NCBI RefSeq assembly: GCF_014268445.2
Contig: NZ_CP077089.1
Coordinates: 6,111,001 to 6,175,000 of the forward strand
DNA: 64,000 bases
DNA from: Pseudomonas tensinigenes
GTDB lineage: Bacteria > Pseudomonadota > Gammaproteobacteria > Pseudomonadales > Pseudomonadaceae
Direction: 5' to 3'
Every line of letters starts with the position of its first letter. Within the stretch, counting starts at the first letter, position 1. Below, in pieces: positions 13,101-20,189 of the stretch. The translations under genes and the position numbers were made by a program. The notes under the pieces were generated by a model. The model was given only the letters and a program-made list of their open reading frames with translations, ran no database searches and was not told the origin of the DNA.

Positions 13101-14102
13101 TTAGATATTCGTCGACTTCGGGTTTGGGGTCACCCCAAACCGCGCCCGATAATCACTCGGCGCCAGCCCGGTGATTTTCCTGAAAATCGCGCGAAACGCG
13201 CCCGGATCCTGATAGCCCACCGTCCACGCAATATGATCAATCGTGCCATTGCTGAACTCGAGCATCTCCCGCGCCTTGCCCACCCGCAGATGCTGGCAGT
13301 ACTCAGTCGGTTTCAACCCGGTTGCCGCACGAAACCGGCGCAGAAATGTGCGTTCCTCCAGCCCCGCCCGCTCCGCCATCGCAGTCAAGGAAACATCCGT
13401 CGCACCGGTGCTTTGCAACCAGTGCTGAACCTTGAGAATCGCCGCATCGCCATGCCCGAGAATCGGCGCGAAATTACTGCCGCACTCACTGGCGCTGTCA
13501 CTGTGCTCTATCACCAGAAATCGCGCGGTGCCGGTGGCAATGCTCGGCCCGAGCAACCTGTCGACCAGACGTAATCCCAGTTCCGACCACGCCATCAATC
13601 CGGCCGTGGTGATCAAGTCGCCGTCATCGACAATCGGTGTATCCGCCTTGAGTTTGATCTTCGGATAACGCTCGGCAAAGGCCTTGGCCGACGTCCAGTG
13701 GGTAGTGGCGCTACGGCCGTCGAGCAGACCGCTTTCAGCCAACATCAGCGAGCCTACGCAAACCCCGCCCAGCGTCGCCCCGTTGGCATGTTGATCGCGT
13801 AACCATTGCATCAGGCTGGCCGGTGCTTGCGCCGCCGAGAACCCGCCGATCGATGGCGGAATCAGCACCGCCAGCAAAGCGCTGTCGTCACCCGCATGAC
13901 TGGCGTAAGTGCGCGTTGGCGGCTGATCACCTTCGACCTGCCAGTGACTGACCCGCAGCACCGGCAACTGCGCGGCCTGATGTTCGGCAGCAATCCGGTT
14001 GGCCACCGCGAACAGATCGGTCAGGCCATGCACCGCTGCCATCTGCGCGCCGGGATAGATCAGCACGCCCAGTTCAGCGATGACAGCCCTTTCTGCGCCC
14101 AT
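13101..14102 (-). CDS. GlxA-family transcriptional regulator (DJ-1/PfpI domain plus AraC HTH)
   Basis: 333 residues. The N-terminal half is a DJ-1/PfpI (class I amidotransferase-like) sensor domain, with the elbow GGVCVGSLMLAES carrying the usual Cys. The last 100 residues are an AraC-type double helix-turn-helix, ending in DHIAWTVGYQDPGAFRAIFR and GLAPSDYRARFG. Relatives such as GbdR and ArgR in Pseudomonas sense amine or amino-acid compounds. The start chosen (MGAERAVIAELGVLIYPG) is preceded by AGGGG; longer frames upstream lack the family pattern. It is divergent from the cysteine hydrolase at 14204, a probable target. Effector not known. Confidence 0.93.
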   Translation of the reverse strand: MGAERAVIAELGVLIYPGAQMAAVHGLTDLFAVANRIAAEHQAAQLPVLRVSHWQVEGDQPPTRTYASHAGDDSALLAVLIPPSIGGFSAAQAPASLMQWLRDQHANGATLGGVCVGSLMLAESGLLDGRSATTHWTSAKAFAERYPKIKLKADTPIVDDGDLITTAGLMAWSELGLRLVDRLLGPSIATGTARFLVIEHSDSASECGSNFAPILGHGDAAILKVQHWLQSTGATDVSLTAMAERAGLEERTFLRRFRAATGLKPTEYCQHLRVGKAREMLEFSNGTIDHIAWTVGYQDPGAFRAIFRKITGLAPSDYRARFGVTPNPKSTNI

Positions 14103-14203
14103 TGTCAGTTTTCCCCTGTCTATTGTCGGTGCGGCCAATCCTCGAAGCGCTGAACAAGGCCAATACTGAAGCCACTTCCAGCCAACACATCGAGGACACA
14201 CCC

Positions 14204-14758
14204 ATGGCCAAGCAAGCGCTCATCGTAGTCGATATCCAGAACGACTACTTCCCCCAAGGCAAGTGGCCGCTGGCCGATGCCGATGCCGCTGCCGACAACG
14301 CCGCCCGGCTGATCGCCGCGTTCCGCGAGGCCGGCGATTCGGTAATACACATTCGCCACGAATTCACCTCAGCGGACGCGCCGTTTTTCACCCCGGGCTC
14401 GGACGGCGCCAAGTTGCACCCGAAAGTGCTCAATCGCGCCGATGAACCGGTGGTGCTCAAGCACTTCGTCAACTCGTTCCGCGAAACCGAACTGCAAGCG
14501 ATACTCGACGCACAAGGCGTCAAGGAACTGGTGGTGGTCGGCAGCATGAGCCACATGTGCGTTGACGGCATTACCCGGGCGGCGGCAGATCTGGGTTACA
14601 CCGTCACGGTGATTCACGACGCTTGCGCCAGCCGTGACCTGGAATTCAATGGGCTTACGGTGCCAGCGGCCCACGTCCACGCTGCTTTCATGTCGGCGCT
14701 CGGTTTCGCCTACGCCAGCGTGGTATCCACTGATCAATTCCTCACCGCCCAGCACTAA
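14204..14758 (+). CDS. Cysteine hydrolase, isochorismatase family
   Basis: 184 residues. The catalytic triad of the family is visible: D10 (VVDIQNDYF), K86 (VVLKHFVNSF) and C119 (GSMSHMCVDG), the last within the characteristic cis-peptide region. Members hydrolyse amides or enol ethers such as nicotinamide, biuret or isochorismate; the sequence does not decide which. GAGGA precedes the ATG by 8 bases. It is divergent from the GlxA-type regulator with 101 bases between starts, an arrangement that suggests local control. A good terminator follows at 14774. Confidence 0.92.
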   Translation: MAKQALIVVDIQNDYFPQGKWPLADADAAADNAARLIAAFREAGDSVIHIRHEFTSADAPFFTPGSDGAKLHPKVLNRADEPVVLKHFVNSFRETELQAILDAQGVKELVVVGSMSHMCVDGITRAAADLGYTVTVIHDACASRDLEFNGLTVPAAHVHAAFMSALGFAYASVVSTDQFLTAQH

Positions 14759-14773
14759 GCCATATTCTGCAAA

Positions 14774-14807
14774 AACACCAGGCCCGCCTTGCCGCGGGTC
14801 TTTTTTC
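14774..14807 (+). terminator. Rho-independent terminator after the cysteine hydrolase
   Basis: Stem GGCCCGC (14781-14787) with GCGGGTC (14794-14800), six-base loop, then a run of six or more T. Confidence 0.85.
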
Positions 14808-14820
14808 GCCTGTCATAAAA

Positions 14821-14882
14821 ATCTCACGCGTGAGCCATTGATGGCACTTTGAATTGGTTGTAGTGTGGCTCACGCGTGAGAT
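14821..14882 (+). promoter_or_regulatory. yjfI operon promoter between two palindromic operator-like sites
   Basis: The 12-bp palindrome CTCACGCGTGAG occurs at 14823-14834 and again at 14869-14880, centres 46 bp apart. Extended to 17 bases, the two sites are perfect inverted copies of each other. Between them lies a sigma70-like promoter: TTGATG (14838-14843), 17-bp spacer, TAGTGT (14861-14866). The left site abuts the -35 element and the right site overlaps the -10 and start region. Two flanking sites of this kind suggest repression, perhaps by looping or by a pair of dimers. Confidence 0.7.
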
Positions 14883-14903
14883 GTCCATAACCGAGCCATT
14901 GCC

Positions 14904-15572
14904 ATGAAAAGCCGTTCCCCCACCGCGAAATCAGAAAGCCCCAAGGGAGAGCGTGCGAAAGCGTCCACGAAAAAACCGTCGAGCTTCTATATGAAGCAGA
15001 TGCGCGCGGGCCTGGCCGCTGCCGGTTATGTGAAACACGAAACTTGGGTGCTTCCCGAAAACCGAAGCTTGCTCAAGCAAATGGAGCAACAGCTACGCCA
15101 ACCGATTCTGGCTGGCTCTTTCATGTCGGAGAATTACATGAGCGCAGGCAACAACTGGACCATCGATAGCCTCTTCAACGCCCTCAAGGCCCTGGACGAG
15201 GTGGCTTCGCAAGAGATCACGCTGTCGCTGATCCAGAGCTCCGAACCCAGCATCAAGCTGGAAATGAACGAATTCGGCGGTCTGCCGATTCACATCGCCC
15301 TGGCCGGCCAGCAGATCATCGTCGACACCGTGCTGGTGGACATCGATTCGATCTCGGACGTAGCGGCCTTCAACGACGCCGTGTTGCGCAGCCGGGAAAT
15401 GTTCCCGCTGTCGTCTATCGGTATCGAGTCGATGCCGAACGGGCAGACCGTTTACAACATGTTTGGCGCCCTCAGCGCCGACTCGAGCCTGACCAACGTC
15501 GTCACCGAGGTGAAAACTCTGGTCGACAACGTGCAGCGCGCGAGTGAAGCCTTCGAACACTTCTTCAAGTAA
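14904..15572 (+). CDS. YjfI-like DUF2170 protein with N-terminal basic extension
   Basis: 222 residues. The C-terminal part (from about residue 65) is DUF2170, as in E. coli YjfI. It is preceded by a disordered basic tail (residues 1-32) and a segment (about 33-68, MKQMRAGLAAAGYVKHETWV) whose pattern recalls the ribbon-helix-helix N-termini of MazE-like antitoxins. That resemblance is my inference. It is the first gene of a six-gene operon matching E. coli yjfIJKLMC and is 17 bases ahead of the PspA-family gene. The molecular function is unknown; a DNA-binding role on the palindromes just upstream would fit. Confidence 0.82.
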   Translation: MKSRSPTAKSESPKGERAKASTKKPSSFYMKQMRAGLAAAGYVKHETWVLPENRSLLKQMEQQLRQPILAGSFMSENYMSAGNNWTIDSLFNALKALDEVASQEITLSLIQSSEPSIKLEMNEFGGLPIHIALAGQQIIVDTVLVDIDSISDVAAFNDAVLRSREMFPLSSIGIESMPNGQTVYNMFGALSADSSLTNVVTEVKTLVDNVQRASEAFEHFFK

Positions 15573-15589
15573 TCAACAGGGAATATCCA

Positions 15590-16288
15590 ATGACTCAGTC
15601 CATCTGGAGCAAGTTGTTCACCGCACTGCGCGGCGGCGCCAATGAAGTTGGCGAAGCGATCGCCGACCAACAGGCCCTGCGCATCCTCGATCAGGAAATC
15701 CGCGACGCCGACAGTGCGCTGTCGAACGCTCGTCGCGAACTGGTCACCATCATGGCCAAACACAAACTGGCTGCCGACCGCGTGAGCGAGTACGACGCCA
15801 AGATCAAGGATCTGGAAGCCAAAGCGGTCTCGGCGCTGAACGCCGGCCGTGAAGACCTGGCGCTGGAAGTGGCCGAAGCGATTTCGACCCTGACCAACGA
15901 GCTGGATGTTGAGAAAAAGCAGAGCGACGAATTCGGCACCTACGCCGAAAACATGCGCAAAGACATCAGCAAGGCCGAGTCGCGTATCAAGAGCCTGCGC
16001 CAGCAAGTGGACATGGCCAAGGCCCGCGAAAGCGTGCAGAAAGCCCAGGTCAGCGCCTCCATCGCCAGTGGTGGCGCCAATGGCAAACTGGAAACCGCTG
16101 TCGGCACGTTGAACCGCCTGCAAGCCAAGCAGCAGCAACGCGCGGCTGAACTCAGCGCTGCGGACGAGCTGGCTGACGCGTCGACCGGCAACGACCTGGA
16201 ACGCAAACTGCGCGACGCCGGCATCACGCCGAACGAAGGCAGCGCCAATGCGATTCTTGAGCGCCTGAAGCAAAAGTCCGCTCAGTAA
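15590..16288 (+). CDS. PspA/IM30-family protein (YjfJ-like)
   Basis: 232 residues, almost wholly alpha-helical coiled coil, with the PspA/Vipp1 pattern: an amphipathic N-terminus (MTQSIWSKLFTALRGGANEV), then long heptad-rich helices through residue 180. Family members coat stressed membranes as ESCRT-III-like polymers. This is the YjfJ branch rather than the sigma54-controlled pspA: no pspF, pspB or pspC is nearby, and the neighbours are the yjf genes. A REP doublet follows before yjfK. Confidence 0.92.
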   Translation: MTQSIWSKLFTALRGGANEVGEAIADQQALRILDQEIRDADSALSNARRELVTIMAKHKLAADRVSEYDAKIKDLEAKAVSALNAGREDLALEVAEAISTLTNELDVEKKQSDEFGTYAENMRKDISKAESRIKSLRQQVDMAKARESVQKAQVSASIASGGANGKLETAVGTLNRLQAKQQQRAAELSAADELADASTGNDLERKLRDAGITPNEGSANAILERLKQKSAQ

Positions 16289-16304
16289 GCATTTGCACAA
16301 AACC

Positions 16305-16393
16305 TGTGGGAGCGAGCCTGCTCGCGAAGACGGAATATCAGTCGGCATATGAGTCAGCTGACATGACGCTTTCGCGAGCAGGCTCGCTCCCAC
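16305..16393. repeat. REP doublet (REPIN), 89 bp, inside the yjf operon
   Basis: TGTGGGAGCGAGCCTGCTCG at the left and its complement at the right, GTGGG ends outermost. It occupies nearly half of the 198-base gap between the PspA-family gene and the DUF2491 gene. It may reduce read-through or stabilise the upstream part of the message. Confidence 0.92.
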
Positions 16394-16486
16394 GTGGTTT
16401 GTGGCGTGTTGTTGATCGCTCAGCCCGGTACACTAGCCACGCTTTTTCGCCGACGAACACCTCCACCCGCTTCAAGGAACGTACCC

Positions 16487-17137
16487 ATGGGATGGTTTAA
16501 AGACTTGCTGGGCACCAGCAACTGGCAGACCGCTGCGCCAACACCGACCGTTGCCAGTGGCCCACTTGGCATGGCTCAGGGCAAGGCCGTCAGGTTCGAT
16601 ACAACCCTGGCGCTGCTGCTCGATGGCTCGACCACGGTGCGCGTGCCCTTCGATCAGGCGATCTGGAGCCACGGCTGGGTCGACCTCGGCCAGTCCAACA
16701 AACTGCACCGCTATTACATGAACGACGAGGATTTTTGGCTACAGATTCACGTTACTGGTGAAGATCAGATCGAATCGGTCACCCTGTTCAATTACCTCAG
16801 TTACGTGACCGTCAACAGTGACGCCGAACTGCAGCGCCTCGCCGGCCCCGACAGCCAGATCGGCCTGCCCGCCTACAGCCACGACGGTGTCGAATACACC
16901 CGCGAGTGGGGCACCGAACGAGGCCAGACCGAACTCGTGCCGATGACCGAGCAAGTGGTCAATCCGGACGAGAGCTACACCATCGAACATCACTCAATGC
17001 TTTATGCGCGCGAGACCGGCCTGACCGATCGCCGCGAATTGCTGCTGTTCTCCGTCGAACAGGACGAAGAAGGCACCGTCAGCCTGAGCACCTCGCTGGG
17101 CATTTCGCTGTACACGACAGATCTGAGCACCATTTAA
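16487..17137 (+). CDS. YjfK-like DUF2491 protein
   Basis: 216 residues, acidic, no signal peptide or membrane helix. It starts MGWFKDLLG; AAGGAACG precedes the ATG by a usual distance, and longer frames upstream run into the REP doublet. The sequence matches what I know as DUF2491, the family of E. coli YjfK, which accompanies PspA-like and DUF350 proteins. Function unknown. It is 15 bases ahead of the DUF350 gene. The REP-containing gap before it means it could also have a separate promoter, but I find no convincing one. Confidence 0.83.
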   Translation: MGWFKDLLGTSNWQTAAPTPTVASGPLGMAQGKAVRFDTTLALLLDGSTTVRVPFDQAIWSHGWVDLGQSNKLHRYYMNDEDFWLQIHVTGEDQIESVTLFNYLSYVTVNSDAELQRLAGPDSQIGLPAYSHDGVEYTREWGTERGQTELVPMTEQVVNPDESYTIEHHSMLYARETGLTDRRELLLFSVEQDEEGTVSLSTSLGISLYTTDLSTI

Positions 17138-17152
17138 AAAAGGAAGTTTTTC

Positions 17153-17578
17153 ATGCTGGAAATGCTGGCCGTTTCGCTGAACAAAACCGCGCTGGTCGGT
17201 TTCGTCGTCTACCTCATCGGCGCCGTTCTGCTGTTCATGCTGTTTCAATTCGTCTACACGCGCATCACGCCGCACAAGGAATTCGAGCTGATCCGCTCCG
17301 GCAACATCGCCGCCGCCATCGCCCTGTCCGGCGCGATCATCGGCTTCGCGATTCCGGCCAGTAACGTGATTGCGTTTTCGGTCAACGTCCTCGACTTTGT
17401 GCTGTGGGCAGTGATTGCCGCCGTCGTGCAACTGTTCGCGTTCCTCGCCACGGGCCTGGTGCTCAAAGGCACTTCGCAGCGTATCGCCAACGGTGAAATC
17501 GCTTCCGGCATCTATGTCGCGGCGGTCGCGATCAGCGTCGGCATGCTCAACGCCGCGTGCATGACACCGTCCAACTGA
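17153..17578 (+). CDS. YjfL-like DUF350 membrane protein
   Basis: 141 residues with four hydrophobic helices in two similar pairs, as in the DUF350 (UPF0719) family. Seen landmarks are a charged turn with FELIRSGNIAAAIALSGAII in the middle and the GEIASGIYVAAVAISVGMLN C-terminal helix. AGGAAG precedes the ATG. It is an inner-membrane protein, co-oriented and 17 bases ahead of the DUF1190 gene. Its constant pairing with ATP-grasp and PspA genes suggests a membrane stress role, so far undefined. Confidence 0.87.
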   Translation: MLEMLAVSLNKTALVGFVVYLIGAVLLFMLFQFVYTRITPHKEFELIRSGNIAAAIALSGAIIGFAIPASNVIAFSVNVLDFVLWAVIAAVVQLFAFLATGLVLKGTSQRIANGEIASGIYVAAVAISVGMLNAACMTPSN

Positions 17579-17595
17579 TCGGCAGGAAGCCTTAG

Positions 17596-18297
17596 ATGAA
17601 ACGCAGCAAATACGTTCAGTTGTCCCTTGCCGCTTCGGTGGCCATGGCCATTTCCGGCCAGGCGACAGCCGCAGATCAACCACGCAGTTTCCAGAATGTG
17701 GAACAGTGCGTCGACGCCGAAGTGGCCGCCGATGTCTGCTCCAACGCCTACGTCGCCGCCCTGACCGAACACCGACGCATCGCCCCGGCGTACGACAACA
17801 AGGCCAAATGCGATGCGGACTTTGCCGCTGACTGGTGCCAGAAAAATTCCGACGGCCGCTTTGTGCCGAAACTCGGTGGCTTCAAAGTGCCGCAGGAAGG
17901 TGAGCCGGCGCAGAACCTCGACGCCATCGCTGATGCGCAGATGCCCGCCGGTAATGCAACGGCGCAGAATGTGCAAAGCACTTCGCACGTCTCCAGCGGC
18001 GGTGGCGGCGGCGGTGGCGGAAATGGCTGGCTGACCGGCTGGCTGATCGGCAATGCGATGAGCAACAACGCCGAACGCACGGTTTACCGCGATCGCGAAA
18101 CGCGCCAGCCGTACAACACCTCGACGCAGTACCGCAGAGCCGAAACCACGACGCGCAGCCAACCTGATTACGAGAGCAGCAAAAGCAAACCGGTCAACGT
18201 GGCGTCTTCGACCTCACGCGGCGGCTTCGGCAGCCAGTCCAGCGCGCGCAGCGGTTGGGGTGGTTGGGGCAGCAGTTCCGGTCGTTCGAGCAGCTGA
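17596..18297 (+). CDS. YjfM-like DUF1190 exported protein
   Basis: 233 residues. A signal peptide is visible (positive KRSK, hydrophobic core, cleavage near ATA-AD at residue 23), so the protein is periplasmic or surface-bound. Two similar Cys-containing motifs follow, QCVDAEVAADVC and KCDADFAADWC. The C-terminal third is low-complexity, with glycine runs around 135-145 and many Ser and Arg residues to the end. This is typical of DUF1190. It ends two bases before the ATP-grasp gene, so the two are surely coupled. Confidence 0.87.
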   Translation: MKRSKYVQLSLAASVAMAISGQATAADQPRSFQNVEQCVDAEVAADVCSNAYVAALTEHRRIAPAYDNKAKCDADFAADWCQKNSDGRFVPKLGGFKVPQEGEPAQNLDAIADAQMPAGNATAQNVQSTSHVSSGGGGGGGGNGWLTGWLIGNAMSNNAERTVYRDRETRQPYNTSTQYRRAETTTRSQPDYESSKSKPVNVASSTSRGGFGSQSSARSGWGGWGSSSGRSSS

Positions 18298-18299
18298 CG

Positions 18300-19457
18300 A
18301 TGAAGAAGATTCTCTGCGCCGAGCGCCCCGACTGGAAGCAGACTGCCGAAAGCCTCGGCTTCATGTTCCACACCATCGATGACGAGCCGTACTGGGACGA
18401 AAGCGCGTACTACCAGTTCACGCTCGCGCAGATCGAAAACGATCTTGAGGACCCGACCACTGAACTGCACGAGATGTGCATGGACCTGGTCGACCGCGTG
18501 GTGCACAGCGAAGAACTGCTGGATCGCCTGAGCATCCCGCCGGCGTACTACGACATGATCCGCACGTCCTGGCTGGAAGGTCATCCGCATCTGTACGGCC
18601 GCATGGACTTTTCCTACAGCGGCAACGGCCCGGCGAAACTGCTGGAGCTCAACTACGACACACCGACCAGTCTTTACGAAGCGGCGGCGTTCCAGTGGGG
18701 CTGGCTGGAACAATGCATCGAGCGCGGCACGCTGCCGCGCCATGCCGACCAGTTCAACAGCATCGACACCCAACTGCATCAGGCCTTCGCCGAGTTACAG
18801 CTGAAGCGGCCGTTCTACTTCGCCTCGATGAAAGACTCGGTCGAGGACAAGGGCACCACGGATTACCTGCGACTGATCGCCGAGAAGGTCGGCATCGAAT
18901 CGCGTCACATCGATATCGAAGACATCGGTTTGACGGCTGAAGGGCGGTTCGTCGACCTGGAAGATCGCTGGATTCCGCACCTGTTCAAGCTGCATGCCTG
19001 GGAATTCATCTTTCACGAGCCATTCGGCGCGGCGATTGCCGAGTGTGATACGCAATTTTTCGAACCGGCGTGGAAGGCGATCCTGTCGAACAAGGGTGCA
19101 CTGCCATTGCTGTGGGAGTTGCACAAAGGGCATCCGAATCTGCTGGCGGCGCATCTCGACCCAAATCCGGCCAGCGCGGTGCCCAAGGGTTGGGTACGCA
19201 AGCCGTACTTTTCCCGTGAAGGCGCGAACATTGAGTTGCAAACGGCTGACGGCCTGATCGTCAAAGAGGATGGGCCCTACACGGATGCGCCGTTTATCCT
19301 GCAGGAATTTGCGCCATTGCCGAAATTTGGTGACAGCTACACGTTGATCGGTTCCTGGGTGATTGGTGATCAGGCAGCGGGGATTGGTGTAAGGGAAGAC
19401 AACAGCCTGATCACCAAAGATTCGAGCCGGTTTCTGCCGCATCTGATCCTTGATTGA
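18300..19457 (+). CDS. YjfC-like glutathionylspermidine synthase family ATP-grasp enzyme
   Basis: 385 residues, the length of the stand-alone synthetase domain. It begins MKKILCAERPDWKQTAESLG and has the family segments DFSYSGNGPAKLLELNYDTPT and FILQEFAPLP. The fold is ATP-grasp and the chemistry is ATP-dependent amide bond formation, in the classic enzyme between glutathione and spermidine. No amidase domain is present, as in E. coli YjfC, so the true substrates are unknown and may be peptide or protein. The ATG at 18300 is two bases after the DUF1190 stop. It ends the yjf operon, followed by a REP doublet and a shared terminator. Confidence 0.9.
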   Translation: MKKILCAERPDWKQTAESLGFMFHTIDDEPYWDESAYYQFTLAQIENDLEDPTTELHEMCMDLVDRVVHSEELLDRLSIPPAYYDMIRTSWLEGHPHLYGRMDFSYSGNGPAKLLELNYDTPTSLYEAAAFQWGWLEQCIERGTLPRHADQFNSIDTQLHQAFAELQLKRPFYFASMKDSVEDKGTTDYLRLIAEKVGIESRHIDIEDIGLTAEGRFVDLEDRWIPHLFKLHAWEFIFHEPFGAAIAECDTQFFEPAWKAILSNKGALPLLWELHKGHPNLLAAHLDPNPASAVPKGWVRKPYFSREGANIELQTADGLIVKEDGPYTDAPFILQEFAPLPKFGDSYTLIGSWVIGDQAAGIGVREDNSLITKDSSRFLPHLILD

Positions 19458-19472
19458 AACCCAAATCCCTTC

Positions 19473-19562
19473 TGTGGGAGCGAGCCTGCTCGCGAAAGCG
19501 GTGTGTCATTCAACCATTTTTTGAACTGGCCGACGCCTTCGCGAGCAGGCTCGCTCCCACAG
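19473..19562. repeat. REP doublet (REPIN), about 90 bp, GTGGG ends outermost
   Basis: Inverted pair of the same unit, lying between the yjfC-like stop and the terminator shared with ssb. Confidence 0.92.
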
Positions 19563-19594
19563 TTGATCGGGGGGATTGCAGGTTATTTGCTCCA

Positions 19595-19633
19595 CAAAAA
19601 AAGGCCCGTCGTTTAAGCGACGGGCCTTTTTAT
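19595..19633 (-). terminator. Bidirectional terminator between the yjf operon and ssb
   Basis: Ten-base perfect stem AGGCCCGTCG (19602-19611) with CGACGGGCCT (19618-19627), six-base loop, an A run on the left and a T run on the right. It can end ssb transcription on the minus strand and yjf transcription on the plus strand. Confidence 0.9.
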
Positions 19634-19655
19634 TTGCAGCGGTTACAACAGCGAA

Positions 19656-20180
19656 TCAGAACGGAATATCGTCATCAAAGCTGTCGAAATCCGGAGCCGG
19701 TTGCGGTGCGGCCTGCTGTGGAGCCGGGGCCGAACGCTGCTGTGGAGCCGACTGCTGCGGACGCGGCGCCTGCTGGCGTGGGGCCGGAGCGGACTGCTGG
19801 TAGTTGTTGCCACCGCCTTGTTGATCGCCCTGTTGTGGACGGCCGCCGAGCAGTTGCATGGTGCCTTGCATGTCGACCACGATTTCGGTGGTGTAACGCT
19901 TGATACCGTCTTTTTCCCACTCACGGGTCTGCAGCTTGCCTTCGATGTAAACCTGCGAACCCTTGCGCAGGTATTCGCCGGCGATTTCGGCAACCTTGCC
20001 GAACATCGAAACACGGTGCCACTCGGTCTTCTCGACCTTCTGACCGGTTTGCTTGTCGGTCCACTGTTCGCTGGTGGCCAGACTCAGGTTGGTCACGGCG
20101 TTACCGTTAGGCAGGTAGCGAACTTCGGGATCCTGGCCGCAAGTGCCGACCAATATGACTTTGTTAACCCCACGGGCCAT
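19656..20180 (-). CDS. ssb: Single-stranded DNA-binding protein
   Basis: 174 residues. The OB-fold domain covers residues 1-110 (start [20 protein letters not shown], later [16 protein letters not shown]). A Gln, Pro and Ala rich linker follows, then the acidic tip DDDIPF, which binds RecO, PriA, Exo I and other partners. Homotetramer of the nucleoid, needed in replication, recombination and repair. It lies nine bases after the MFS gene and is probably co-transcribed with it; uvrA is divergent on the other side, the usual Pseudomonas order. Confidence 0.98.
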   Translation of the reverse strand: MARGVNKVILVGTCGQDPEVRYLPNGNAVTNLSLATSEQWTDKQTGQKVEKTEWHRVSMFGKVAEIAGEYLRKGSQVYIEGKLQTREWEKDGIKRYTTEIVVDMQGTMQLLGGRPQQGDQQGGGNNYQQSAPAPRQQAPRPQQSAPQQRSAPAPQQAAPQPAPDFDSFDDDIPF

Positions 20181-20189
20181 AACGTTCTC

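Noticed and set aside
10734..13104. Small frames crossing REP doublets at 10871 and 13012
   Set aside because: Their shared residues (CSRR and similar) come from the REP sequence itself.
14838..14862. Sigma54-like promoter TGGCAC...TTGG before yjfI, which would fit the PspA theme
   Set aside because: The GG and GC elements are one base too far apart and the second is GG, not GC; sigma54 does not tolerate this. The sigma70-like hexamers fit better and no pspF is nearby.
18300..19457. Full bifunctional glutathionylspermidine synthetase/amidase
   Set aside because: The protein has only the ATP-grasp part; the N-terminal CHAP amidase domain is missing, so the name would overstate the function.
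4114..19562. CRISPR-like regular repeats
   Set aside because: The repeated units are inverted REP pairs far apart between genes, without direct repeats, regular spacers or cas genes.
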